Assembly: GCA_046483125.1 (NCBI GenBank)
Contig: JAWODU010000117.1
Coordinates: 1 to 29,126 of the forward strand
DNA: 29,126 nt
Source of the DNA: JAWODU01 sp046483125
GTDB taxonomy: Bacteria; Verrucomicrobiota; Kiritimatiellia; UBA8416; JAWODU01
Direction of reading: 5' to 3'
The notes under the pieces: model-generated
Told to the model about the DNA's origin: nothing
Databases searched by the model: none
What the model saw: only the letters and a program-made list of their open reading frames with translations
Shown here: in pieces, positions 9,405-16,582 of the stretch
Layout: each line of letters starts with the position of its first letter
Position numbering within the stretch: position 1 is the stretch's first letter
Program-made: the position numbers and the translations under genes

Positions 9405-9421
9405 GATATTGTCTGCGGCAT

Positions 9422-9490
9422 TCACTTATCCTGTTGATCCTGTGTGAAATTCTTTCGCCCTTTTTGCGTCTTTTCGTGCCTTTTTGTGGC
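9422..9490. repeat. Repeat of D/E type inside the end of the GT4 gene
   Basis: On the minus strand this reads as a purine-rich CACAAAAAGGCACGAAAAG tract followed by ACAGGATCAACAGGATAAG. The same two modules occur separately at 11981-12009 and 15600-15626, and the second also at 16586-16600 and 26060-26078. It is translated as the C-terminal tail of the GT4 protein. Confidence 0.6.
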
Positions 9491-10696
9491 TATTGCACTT
9501 TCGTTGGAACGCACCAGTTCGAGCAGGGGCGCCGCTGTGCGCTCTGCTACTTTCTGCGGATCGAAAAGCTTCCTGCCGGTCTCCAGCGCACTTTTACCGA
9601 GTTTCTCCCTGAGCCCGGGCTCGTTTACGAGCCGTTTCAATTTATCTTTGAATTGTTCCATGTTTCCGGAATCGAACAGAAGTCCGGTTTCTTCTTCCCG
9701 TATCACTTCCGCTATGCCTTTAAGGTTCACCGCCAGAATCGGCAGACCGCAGGCCATTTCGTGGGTGAGAGTGTCGGTTACGTGAAAGTGATCCGTGCTC
9801 TGTCCGATTCTCATTACGAGACCTATGTCGGCGGCATTAAGCGCGGTATTGACTTCTTTCTGCGTCTTAAGCCATCCGGTAAATATCACCATGTCGGTTA
9901 TCTGAAGTTCTTCGGAAAGCGACTTGAGCTGTTTTTCTTCGGGCCCACTTCCGACGAGAAGATATCGCAGGGAAGGAAATTCAACGGCCAGATCGGCAAG
10001 GGCCTGAATTATGAGAGCGTTTCCCTTGTTGGGGTGTAGAATGCCGTGGTGTACAAGAACAATGCTTTCATCCGGAATGTTGAAGGCCTGCCTGCACTCA
10101 TGTTTGTCCCTTGGAAAGTAGATCTCGGGACTGCATGGGTTGTATATGGGATGTATGCGGCGGGCATCAACGCCGTTTTGAACGAGAAAGTCTTTCGTAT
10201 GTTTCACCTTCGTGAAAATCAGCGGAAGCCTGCGCCAGACGGCAAAATCGATTAATTCCACGAGTTTGCACAGGGGTTTCAGCAAAAAAGTCTTTTCCAG
10301 GTAAACTCGAGCGAAGAAGTCGGCCACAGTAGCAACTGTATTGTGTCCGTAGAAAACGCGAACGAGGAAGGGGATCAGGGGAAGGGATTCTTCGATATAG
10401 ACCGCATCCATCCGCATGAACCGGCATTTCAGGGCCATGAAAGGTACCGACAGGTACCACAGAAACGTGGCGAGGCGAACGCTCAGTGTTGAGGAGCGGT
10501 TGAGGGCGAAGGGGAGCCGGTGGATGCGGGCGTTGTCGGCGATAGCGGCCGGAATGGGTTGGCGGGAGCGGGTTCCGAAGTAGTGGATTTCGCAGGTCCG
10601 GGCGAGCTCCTCAATGAGAAAAACGAGTGAATGATTAATCTCGGCGTGAGCCGCGGGCCCGTACCTGTGCCAGATAGCGATTTTGCATGCGGACAT
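9422..10696 (-). CDS. GT4-family glycosyltransferase (GT-B fold)
   Basis: A 424-residue GT-B enzyme. The N-terminal half carries IWHRYGPAAHAEINHS as the acceptor-side loop. The C-terminal half has LVHHGILHPNKGNALIIQAL and YLLVGSGPEEKQL. The donor-site segment is HEMACGLPILAVNLKGIAEVI, with ETGLLFDSGN after it. At the classical E-x7-E position the second Glu is present (HEMACG), but the residue eight before it is His, which is unusual. The last ~22 residues (KRHEKTQKGRK..., ending QDQQDK) are encoded by an intergenic repeat also seen at 11981-12009 and 15600-15626, so the natural end was probably near LVRSNES. AGGA lies about 12 bases before the ATG. It is likely co-transcribed with the GT2 gene that follows. 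Confidence 0.87.
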   Translation of the reverse strand: MSACKIAIWHRYGPAAHAEINHSLVFLIEELARTCEIHYFGTRSRQPIPAAIADNARIHRLPFALNRSSTLSVRLATFLWYLSVPFMALKCRFMRMDAVYIEESLPLIPFLVRVFYGHNTVATVADFFARVYLEKTFLLKPLCKLVELIDFAVWRRLPLIFTKVKHTKDFLVQNGVDARRIHPIYNPCSPEIYFPRDKHECRQAFNIPDESIVLVHHGILHPNKGNALIIQALADLAVEFPSLRYLLVGSGPEEKQLKSLSEELQITDMVIFTGWLKTQKEVNTALNAADIGLVMRIGQSTDHFHVTDTLTHEMACGLPILAVNLKGIAEVIREEETGLLFDSGNMEQFKDKLKRLVNEPGLREKLGKSALETGRKLFDPQKVAERTAAPLLELVRSNESAIATKRHEKTQKGRKNFTQDQQDK

Positions 10697-10790
10697 GAGC
10701 AGTCTTTTCCTCGTCTGTTACGATCAGGAGCATACTCCGGGGCGGCGCTTCGTTCAAGTGCAAGGTGAGAGCGGATTACCGCAGGAACCT

Positions 10791-11120
10791 TAAACCGCGA
10801 ATCACGCGAATCAACGCGAATGAAGAGGGAAGAAACCGCGAATCCTGCGGATCAACGCGAATGAGGAAATGGGATTAATGGCTGAAAAGTGCGCAAACAA
10901 CACCTCTCACAGAGCCACAGAGCACACAGAGCAAGAGAAACCCGCAGGCGAATGATCGGTCTGCCGGAAGCAGACAAGGCTGAGACGAACGCGGTCACTC
11001 GCAAACTCGTTTGCGGATGTCCGCGTTCGTCTCGGCCTGGCCCCGCGTAATCGCGGGTCGATCATTCGCCTGCGGGTTTCTCTTTCTTCATTCGCGCAGA
11101 TTGGCGTGATTAGCGGTTTG
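10791..11120. repeat. Composite palindromic repeat E1 (left flank of nucleotidyltransferase module)
   Basis: The 413-base gap after the GT4 gene is filled mostly by this repeat. It opens with two runs of the CGCGAATCACGCGAAT type, then a CACAGAGCCACAGAGCACA run, then a large palindrome (10933-11084), and closes with the inverse of the opening (TTCATTCGCGCAGATTGGCG, then GATTAGCGGTTT). The whole is therefore an imperfect inverted repeat of about 330 bases. A second copy in the same orientation is at 11893-12285. The last bases are the end of the small partner gene. Bases 10697-10790 hold nothing recognisable. Confidence 0.8.
10933..11084. repeat. Cloverleaf-forming palindrome, copy 1
   Basis: A perfect 26-bp inverted repeat (10933-10958 with 11059-11084) closes three internal hairpins. 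These are GTCTGC/GCAGAC (10959-10975), a long arm GAGACGAACGCGG/CCGCGTTCGTCTC (10982-10994 with 11021-11033) tipped by CGCAAAC/GTTTGCG (11000-11015), and CCCGCG/CGCGGG (11042-11057). Drawn as single-strand DNA or RNA this is a four-way junction. No long T-run follows, so it is not a simple terminator. Confidence 0.85.
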
Positions 11121-11289
11121 TTTTGCTCTTTATCAGCGTAGATAGGCGGTCTTTCGGGCGTGGCCTTAACTTTGCAACAGTGTCGCGCATCACAGCCGCG
11201 TCACGAATCTTGTCGCCCCACGGCCGAACAATTCGCGAACGCTGCCATTCTCTCTGTTTTCTCAGGATCCTTTCTATGCTAGCTTGCAT
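11110..11289 (-). CDS. Small helical partner protein of AbiEii-like nucleotidyltransferase
   Basis: A 59-residue basic, helical protein. The ATG at 11289 overlaps the last codons of the nucleotidyltransferase gene (stop at 11279), so the two are coupled. The pattern IERILRKQREWQR, then RPWGDKIRDAAVMRDTVAKL, matches a type of small ORF that I recall standing beside nucleotidyltransferases of this family in many bacteria. That identification is from memory and not proven here. By analogy with two-gene toxin-antitoxin or MNT-type modules it may bind and restrain, or be modified by, the enzyme. The frame is open upstream to 11385, but this part lies within the neighbour. The final residues (about STLIKSKTNR) are encoded in the edge of repeat E1, so the original C-terminus may have been replaced. 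Confidence 0.55.
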   Translation of the reverse strand: MQASIERILRKQREWQRSRIVRPWGDKIRDAAVMRDTVAKLRPRPKDRLSTLIKSKTNR

Positions 11290-11791
11290 CAATGTACTTT
11301 CTTTTGCAGGCTCGCCACTCCGCTGACAGGCTGTGCCTCTCCGAGATATGGGCAATATGCTCCAGGTCGATTGCATTGGATTCATTCAATGCGGCAATCC
11401 GGGCAAAATCCTTTGCCCTGCCGGTTTGAAGAGCAATGACAGCAAGGTAGTCAGCACTAATCACGTTAATTTTAACACCATCGATCTCACCTTCTTCAGC
11501 ATGTTCCAGGGCTTCCTCTGTTAACTCATTGAAGACCGGTAAAAACTGAACCGGCCATGCGCCGACTCGAACGGTTTCGCCTTCCAGCTTCAACCCTTTT
11601 CTGCGACAGAAATCGTAAACGGGGGTCAGCACATCAAGTCTATCCGGCTCGGGCACGGACACAAGCACATCTGCATCCATGGTTGCCACCGCGTCAGTAT
11701 ACCGCATTTGAGCCATGGCACCGAACACTGCATAATCCCGGATTATGCTCTCGTTAACCATTTCGTTCAGCAGTTTAGCAACGTCATTCAT
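11279..11791 (-). CDS. AbiEii-like nucleotidyltransferase (DNA polymerase beta fold)
   Basis: A 170-residue protein of the nucleotidyltransferase family that includes AbiEii/AbiGii toxins and DUF6036-like enzymes. YAVFGAMAQMRY (20-31) corresponds to the G-x-A glycine motif and MDADVLVSVP (38-47) to the D-x-D metal site. PVQFLPVFNELTEEAL (80-95) and YLAVIALQTGRAKDFARI (115-132) are typical later blocks of this family. It may transfer a nucleotide to tRNA or a protein, as related toxins do, but the substrate is unknown. The ATG at 11791 is preferred over an upstream start at 11845, because a promoter (11804-11831) ends just before it. There is no Shine-Dalgarno, so the mRNA may be nearly leaderless. 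Together with the 59-aa partner it forms an isolated two-gene unit between two copies of repeat E. Confidence 0.72.
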   Translation of the reverse strand: MNDVAKLLNEMVNESIIRDYAVFGAMAQMRYTDAVATMDADVLVSVPEPDRLDVLTPVYDFCRRKGLKLEGETVRVGAWPVQFLPVFNELTEEALEHAEEGEIDGVKINVISADYLAVIALQTGRAKDFARIAALNESNAIDLEHIAHISERHSLSAEWRACKRKYIDAS

Positions 11792-11803
11792 TACAAGATT
11801 AGT

Positions 11804-11831
11804 ATTATACCTGGCAGTACTGCAATGTCCA
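11804..11831 (-). promoter_or_regulatory. Sigma-70-type promoter of the nucleotidyltransferase pair
   Basis: On the minus strand TGGACA (11831-11826), a 16-base spacer and a perfect TATAAT (11809-11804) are present. Transcription would start about 5 bases before the ATG at 11791. Confidence 0.5.
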
Positions 11832-11892
11832 GAGTCCGGCAGCAATTCTCAATTTTGCTTTCGCCCTGTGTCACCTTACTTGCCTCGCCCCT

Positions 11893-12285
11893 AGCCCCGC
11901 CGCGGCGGGCTACGCGAATGAAGAGGGAAGAAACCGCCAATCACGCCAATCTACGCGAACGGGGAGATGGAATTAATGGCCGCAAAAAGGCACAAAAACA
12001 CACAAAAACCCCTCACAGAGCCACAGAGCACACAGAGCAACAGAAACCCGCAGGCGAATGATCGGTCTGCCGGAGGCAGACAAGGCGGAGACGAACACGG
12101 ACATTCGCAAACGAGTTTGCGAGTGGCTGTGTTCGTCTCCGCCTGGCCCCGCGCAAGGGCGGCCCGATCTTTCGCCTGTTCGTTATTTCGCGTCTTTCGT
12201 AGTTTCTCTTTCTTTATCAGCGCAGATCAGCGTGATTCGCGGTTTGTTTTTCTTTTTCTCCGTGCCCTCTGTGCCTCTGTGAGAG
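11893..12285. repeat. Composite palindromic repeat E2 (right flank of nucleotidyltransferase module)
   Basis: This fills most of the 552-base gap between the nucleotidyltransferase start and the DUF2961 start. It has the same modules and orientation as E1: CGCGAATGAAGAGGGAAG, the CACAGAGCCACAGAGCACA run, a cloverleaf palindrome (12051-12178), then the inverse modules, ending with the inverse of the CACAGAG run at about 12255-12285. A GTAG-linked palindrome, CCCGCCGCGGCGGG (11896-11909), sits at its left edge on the minus strand. Bases 12286-12330 carry no recognisable site. Confidence 0.8.
12051..12178. repeat. Cloverleaf-forming palindrome, copy 2
   Basis: The outer stem is CAGGCGAATGATCG (12051-12064) with CGATCTTTCGCCTG (12165-12178), one mismatch. 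Hairpin 1 is GTCTGCC/GGCAGAC (12065-12081). The long arm is a perfect 15-bp stem, GGCGGAGACGAACAC/GTGTTCGTCTCCGCC (12084-12098 with 12129-12143), tipped by CGCAAAC/GTTTGCG (12106-12121). The part between the long-arm stems is close to the reverse complement of that in copy 1. Confidence 0.8.
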
Positions 12286-12330
12286 ATTCTTCTTCCTTGT
12301 ACCTTTTCCTTTTAAATACTACGTTTTTCC

Positions 12331-12337
12331 GAAGGAG
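12331..12337 (+). promoter_or_regulatory. Ribosome binding site fixing the DUF2961 start
   Basis: GAAGGAG ends 6 bases before the ATG at 12344. This favours that ATG over the in-frame TTG at 12338, which lies directly against the site. Confidence 0.7.
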
Positions 12338-12343
12338 TTGCTT

Positions 12344-14629
12344 ATGGATGCCGGAAAGCAAGCGTTGATCGGTATTTGCCTGGCGGCGGCAGTGTGCGCC
12401 GGATGCGGGAAAAAACGGCAACCTTCCGCGACGCGCGAATGGCAGGACCTCGTCGGCGAATTGACCAATATTGCACGCATTGCCCGGCTCAACGTGCCCG
12501 GCACAAAGATTATCACTTCATACGATCCAACCGGCGGCAACAGCGACCGTAACCATTACGTTCGCAAGGGCCCGGAGGGCTGGTGGGTCCTGGCGGACCT
12601 GGAGGGTCCGGGCTATATCTCGCGCTTCTGGATGACGGGGGTTCCGAAAGACCATGGGCTGAGATTGTATTTTGATAGCGCCCGAAGACCACGCATAGAT
12701 ACCACCATAGATGAGTTTTTCGGCAGGACCGGTGTTTTCCGTCCGCCGCTGACTGTGCGCGAGCAGAACTGCAGATGTATGTACATGCCCATACCGTATA
12801 AAGAGCGTCTTATCGTAATGGCGGAAGAAGGCGGAGCCACGCCCGACAGTGACCCGAAGTTTTACTACCAGATCAATTATTCAAGCCTGCCGTCCGATAC
12901 ATTGGTATCGGAAATACCTGCCGGACTTTCGCGCGAGCAGTCCCGCGAACTGGCGGCTGTGGAAAGAATATGGAATGAAGGCGATTTTGACGAACTGTTA
13001 CCTGACGCTGAAATTTTGACGGTCGAACTGAAGGCCGGAGCGGGCGCGACAGCCCGCGTTCCACGGATAGAGGGACCCGCGACGATACGAAAACTTGAGA
13101 TAACTCCCGAGTTTTCAGGTGTGGATTCGGCAGTGGCGCGGGAGAACCTGCTCCGGCAGTTGATATTGAGAATAAACTGGGATAATGCTCCGTTCCCGAG
13201 TGTTGAAGTTCCTGTTGGCGATTTTTTCGGAAGCTTCTGGCGGCGACGCCGGTTTAATTCCGTGTTTCTGGGCATGGAGGAGGACACCTTTTTCGCGAGA
13301 TTCCCCATGCCTTTCGAGCACGGCGCGCAGTTGAGCATTGAAAATGAGAGTTCGACGGATGTCCCTGTAACTGTCGCTGTACACTATTCACGGGGGTCAG
13401 CGCTTGAAAGGGATGCCGGATATTTCCACGCGTGCTGGCGTAAGTCGGGGCCGAACGAAGTCGGACGTCCTCACACCGTACTCGATACCGGAGGCAGGGG
13501 AAAATACGTCGGCTGTTTCCTGAGCGTGGTGAGTCAGGACAGGAGCTGGTGGATTCTGGAGGGTGACGAGACCATAGCCGTTGACGGAGAATCTGATCCG
13601 AGCTGGAAGGGAACCGGTCTTGAGGACTACTTCAACGGAGGGTGGTATTACAAGCGCCTTAAGGTGAGACCGTTACACGGCCTTCTGTATATGTCTCCTT
13701 TCGCAACTCTTCAGTACCGTTTTCACGTTTCCGACCCCGTATTGTTCGATTCAGCGTTCAGAATGGAATTCGAGCGAGGTCCGAATCACGCCAGCAGAGG
13801 ATGGATGGAAAGCGTTGCGTATTATTACATGGCCGAGCCGTTCCGCGCCCCTTCGCGACTTGGAACAGTTTCGGAAAGGCGCCCGCCGCCGGATCCGTTC
13901 ATGGAGCCGGCTTTCATGGCCCGTGTTCTGCAGAGAGAGCGCCTCGGGGATTATGACGGCGCGTGCGAATACATTGACTGTTTTCTCGAAAGGTATCCCG
14001 AACACGAATCCGCGTCTTTGCTCAGATTGAGGCAGATAGGATACAAGGCGCGTGAACTTGGGTTTGAAGCAGTCCAGTCTGAATACCGGAAATTTGTCGA
14101 GGACGAAGAAGATGAAAAAGCGGTGGACCAGGCGAAGCTGATATTGTGGTTTCATGATGATCCGGATCACGCCCTTCTGGGCGCGTACTGCAACGGCATG
14201 ACGACGGTATTTGTCGACGGGAAACCGTTGGTTAGAGTGGATCATCCCGAACAGCTTGCCGTAGTGCCCGTGACGCTGACACCCGGCAGGCACACGTTCG
14301 TTCTGGCCGCCAGGAGCACCAGGCAAAAGCCGTGGGTTCAGGCATGTCTGCGAACACATTCTGGAGATTTCCTCACAGATACAGACTGGAACGCGGCAGT
14401 GAGTCCGGAGGGTAATTACCATTCGCCGGGCTATGATGATTCGTCGTGGGACGTGAGGCTGGGGTGGAGAAAAGGTCCGCCGCAGGAGCCGTTTCTCAAA
14501 GCGGCACCAAACGCTTTCGTCGGTATGCAGTCGAAAGCCAAAGCACTGCATTGCCGGGCTTTGAAAGACAAGCAGAATACCGTAATATTCAGGAAAGAAT
14601 TCACGTATTCGCTGAACAGGGATGATTGA
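12344..14629 (+). CDS. DUF2961-domain lipoprotein
   Basis: A 761-residue secreted protein. The N-terminus has a short signal helix (QALIGICLAAAVCAGC) ending in a lipobox-like CAGC with an unusual Cys at -3, then a charged linker, so it is probably an outer-envelope lipoprotein. The DUF2961 domain shows its usual marks: DLEGPGYISRFWMTG near residue 85, PFPSVEVPVGDFFGS, GTGLEDYFNGGWYY, and the surrounding beta-strands. DUF2961 members include exo-acting glycoside hydrolases (family GH172), so a role in glycan breakdown is plausible. After the domain comes a helical, TPR-like stretch (RVLQRERLGDYDGACEYI...), then a galactose-binding-like beta domain with FVDGKPLVRV and TLTPGRHTFVLAA. It stands alone, divergent from the nucleotidyltransferase pair. 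Confidence 0.82.
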   Translation: MDAGKQALIGICLAAAVCAGCGKKRQPSATREWQDLVGELTNIARIARLNVPGTKIITSYDPTGGNSDRNHYVRKGPEGWWVLADLEGPGYISRFWMTGVPKDHGLRLYFDSARRPRIDTTIDEFFGRTGVFRPPLTVREQNCRCMYMPIPYKERLIVMAEEGGATPDSDPKFYYQINYSSLPSDTLVSEIPAGLSREQSRELAAVERIWNEGDFDELLPDAEILTVELKAGAGATARVPRIEGPATIRKLEITPEFSGVDSAVARENLLRQLILRINWDNAPFPSVEVPVGDFFGSFWRRRRFNSVFLGMEEDTFFARFPMPFEHGAQLSIENESSTDVPVTVAVHYSRGSALERDAGYFHACWRKSGPNEVGRPHTVLDTGGRGKYVGCFLSVVSQDRSWWILEGDETIAVDGESDPSWKGTGLEDYFNGGWYYKRLKVRPLHGLLYMSPFATLQYRFHVSDPVLFDSAFRMEFERGPNHASRGWMESVAYYYMAEPFRAPSRLGTVSERRPPPDPFMEPAFMARVLQRERLGDYDGACEYIDCFLERYPEHESASLLRLRQIGYKARELGFEAVQSEYRKFVEDEEDEKAVDQAKLILWFHDDPDHALLGAYCNGMTTVFVDGKPLVRVDHPEQLAVVPVTLTPGRHTFVLAARSTRQKPWVQACLRTHSGDFLTDTDWNAAVSPEGNYHSPGYDDSSWDVRLGWRKGPPQEPFLKAAPNAFVGMQSKAKALHCRALKDKQNTVIFRKEFTYSLNRDD

Positions 14630-14639
14630 AAAGAGAGCG

Positions 14640-14750
14640 GCAGGTGCGGGTGAGACACCCGCTACTACAACTGGACCTTCGCCGATCGTGGGATCGGCTC
14701 CTACGAACGGGAAATGTAGGAGGCGAACCCCCGTTCGCCGAAGGTCGGGA
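14640..14750. repeat. REP-like repeat B, copy 1
   Basis: This copy contains GCGGGTGAGACACCCGC (14646-14662), followed by CTACTACAAC, and an outer pair of hairpins pointing toward each other with CTAC and GTAG tetramers. The inner right hairpin is missing and the modules are in a different order from the other copies. It is followed by a GACGGACGACGGAC and AGATTAAGATTGG-like purine-rich tract up to about 14850. Confidence 0.75.
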
Positions 14751-14861
14751 GGGAGAGCAGACGACGGACGACGGACGACAGAGTTAGAGATTAAGATTGG
14801 AATTGAGATTCGGGGAGATAAAGATTAAGATTAGGATTACCGGGTAAACAGGTAAAAACTT

Positions 14862-15509
14862 ATGTACGATCGCAGAATACTTGAAGTTACACTGACTCGC
14901 GTGGCGCTGGAAAACATACCGGGCAGTGAGAAATCGGGATACCGGGTCCTGACTGCCTGTCTTGTCTGGCCCAGACCGGCTATTGCCGGGAAAACGGCTG
15001 TTAAGACCGTGTGTTTTGAGAATGGCAAGGCTGATCTCACGGACTTTCCATGGACGGAGCAGATCGTGTTCAAGGAGACCGTTCAGGGGCCTTTCGGGCT
15101 GGAAGTAGGCTTGAGCGACATGCTTTCAAATGCCGAAGCAGAGAAATTCATCGCTTTCCTGGGTTCGGCGGCATGGAAAGTTGTCGGCGGCGCGGCTGGA
15201 GATATCACAGGATCGGCCATCGGAAGCGGATTGGTCTCAGCGCCGTTTAAATATTTGTCCGGACTGGCAAAGGGTATTTACAAAGCCGAGCCGCGTTCTT
15301 TCGGGACGGGGGCACTGGATTTGCGCGCGGATAAAACGTGGAAACCGGGCAAGATAAGGCGCAGGAAAATTGAGCTTACGGCGCCTTCGGCGATATACCG
15401 GATGAGGAGGCAGCGGCAGAGCGGAAGACTTGTTTCGCGGCGGAGGAAAATAATGGAAAAAGGAAAGATCTGCGGTGAAGTGGAATTGGGTTTGAGGTTG
15501 TATGATTGA
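14862..15509 (+). CDS. Uncharacterised protein with Gly/Ala-rich hydrophobic segment
   Basis: A 215-residue protein that I do not recognise. Residues 1-85 look like a beta-rich domain (ILEVTLTRVALENI, YRVLTACLVW, QIVFKETVQGPFGLEVGL), possibly C2-like. Residues 97-139 form a long small-residue-rich stretch (GSAAWKVVGGAAGDITGSAI, then GSGLVSAPF) that could be an amphipathic or membrane-inserting helix pair. The C-terminal ~50 residues are strongly basic (RRRK, RMRRQRQ, SRRRK). There is no signal peptide and no known catalytic motif. The ATG at 14862 has only a weak AGG upstream. It is the first gene of a block of four small envelope-type genes separated by repeats. Confidence 0.6.
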   Translation: MYDRRILEVTLTRVALENIPGSEKSGYRVLTACLVWPRPAIAGKTAVKTVCFENGKADLTDFPWTEQIVFKETVQGPFGLEVGLSDMLSNAEAEKFIAFLGSAAWKVVGGAAGDITGSAIGSGLVSAPFKYLSGLAKGIYKAEPRSFGTGALDLRADKTWKPGKIRRRKIELTAPSAIYRMRRQRQSGRLVSRRRKIMEKGKICGEVELGLRLYD

Positions 15510-15513
15510 AGAG

Positions 15514-15555
15514 TGAAGAAACCGCTAATCACGTTAATTTACGCGAATGGGGAGG
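15514..15555. repeat. Half copy of repeat E
   Basis: AAACCGCTAATCACG followed by TTAATTTACGCGAATGGGG matches the left module of E1 and E2. It begins within a few bases of the stop codon of the preceding gene. A degenerate ACAGGATCAA-AGGGATCAA module follows at 15601-15620. Confidence 0.65.
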
Positions 15556-15623
15556 GGGAAAGTGGAAAGCGGAAATTTGGGAAGGGGAGAAGAAATTTTG
15601 ACAGGATCAAAGGGATCAAGAGG

Positions 15624-16331
15624 ATGGGAAAAAAGCGAGCATTCAAAAAGTTAAGAATCACAGTCGGCATCAGTCTGTCTATCGCGATTGCCGTGGCTCT
15701 GGGGCTTGCCTGTTCGCCCGGTGTCCGCGAACTGGACGCCCGGGATTTGAGTGACAGCCTTGTTCGCCAGGCGGTTTCCGCCAGGAGCCAGGGTGATATT
15801 GAAACAGCTGTGCGCCTTTACAGAAAGGCGCTCGACCAGGATCCTCTTCTCGCAAGGGCGCACCTTGATCTTGCCGTGATGCTTCAGGATCGCCTGAAGC
15901 AATACGTAAATGCGGTTTATCATTACCGGCGGTATCTTGAACTCAGACCGGAAACCGAAAAGCGGACCATGATAAAGGACAGGATACGTATCGCTTCCGA
16001 GGATTTTGCGGCGGCTGTCCGGGGGCCCGGAGGTTCCGGATCGGCCGAACTGGAGGAAGAGAATGCGGCTCTTCGAAAGAAGGTTGCGATGTTGGAAGCC
16101 CAGGTTCTGCGCCTGCGCCGGCAAATCAAAAACGAAGAGCAGAAGGCATCGCGTGAAGATTCCGAGTTCATAATGCACCAGGTGAAGCGGGGCGAAACGC
16201 TTACCGGGATAGCCGAAAAGTATTACGGCGATCCGGATGGATGGGCGCGGATATATGAGGCCAACAAGGGTGCCATGCGCAATTCCCGGGACTTGCAGCC
16301 GGGCCAGGCGATCAGGATACCGGTGAGGTAG
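15624..16331 (+). CDS. TPR, coiled-coil and LysM envelope protein
   Basis: A 235-residue exported protein. A basic N-terminus and hydrophobic helix (residues 10-29) end in LAC, a possible but non-ideal lipobox. Residues 44-112 contain TPR-like helices (QAVSARSQGDIETAVRLYRK, then LARAHLDLAVML). Residues 140-178 are a coiled coil (ELEEENAALRKKVAMLEAQV). Residues 184-233 are a LysM domain (HQVKRGETLTGIAEKYYGD and LQPGQAIRIP), expected to bind peptidoglycan. The frame is open upstream to 15513, but that part is translated repeat E and contains no plausible domain. ATG 15624 follows AAAGGG and GAGG that themselves come from the repeat. The likely role is scaffold or envelope organisation; no enzyme motif is seen. 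Confidence 0.78.
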   Translation: MGKKRAFKKLRITVGISLSIAIAVALGLACSPGVRELDARDLSDSLVRQAVSARSQGDIETAVRLYRKALDQDPLLARAHLDLAVMLQDRLKQYVNAVYHYRRYLELRPETEKRTMIKDRIRIASEDFAAAVRGPGGSGSAELEEENAALRKKVAMLEAQVLRLRRQIKNEEQKASREDSEFIMHQVKRGETLTGIAEKYYGDPDGWARIYEANKGAMRNSRDLQPGQAIRIPVR

Positions 16332-16349
16332 GATGCGGAATGCGGGATG

Positions 16350-16507
16350 GGAGCAACCACTGATTTCACGGATGTTCGCCGATCGGGGATCGGCTCCTAC
16401 AGAAGCCCTGCGGGTGAGTCACCCGCTACTACAACGTTCCGAAGGTGTAGTAACGCGTGTCTCACGCGTACATGTAGGAGGCGAGCCATGTTTGCCGAAG
16501 GTCGAGA
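16350..16507. repeat. REP-like repeat B, copy 2
   Basis: The most complete copy. It has four hairpin units in two inverted pairs: an outer left unit ending in CTAC at about 16400, an inner left palindrome GCGGGTGAGTCACCCGC followed by CTAC, an inner right GTAGTA followed by ACGCGTGTCTCACGCGT, and an outer right GTAGGA followed by a GGCGAGCC hairpin. The 474-base gap 16332-16805 consists of this copy, a purine-rich tract (16508-16575), repeat C1 and a promoter. Confidence 0.8.
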
Positions 16508-16582
16508 CGGAGGACGGACGACGGAGGACAGAAGGGGAGATAAAGATAAAGATTGGGATTAAGAGGGGAGGGGAGAAGATTT

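Noticed and set aside
11000..11015. CGCAAAC/GTTTGCG pair resembling the RYYYAAC/GTTRRRY arms of integron attC sites
   Set aside because: The arms are separated by only 2 bases, lack the L boxes with extrahelical bases, and there is no integron integrase.
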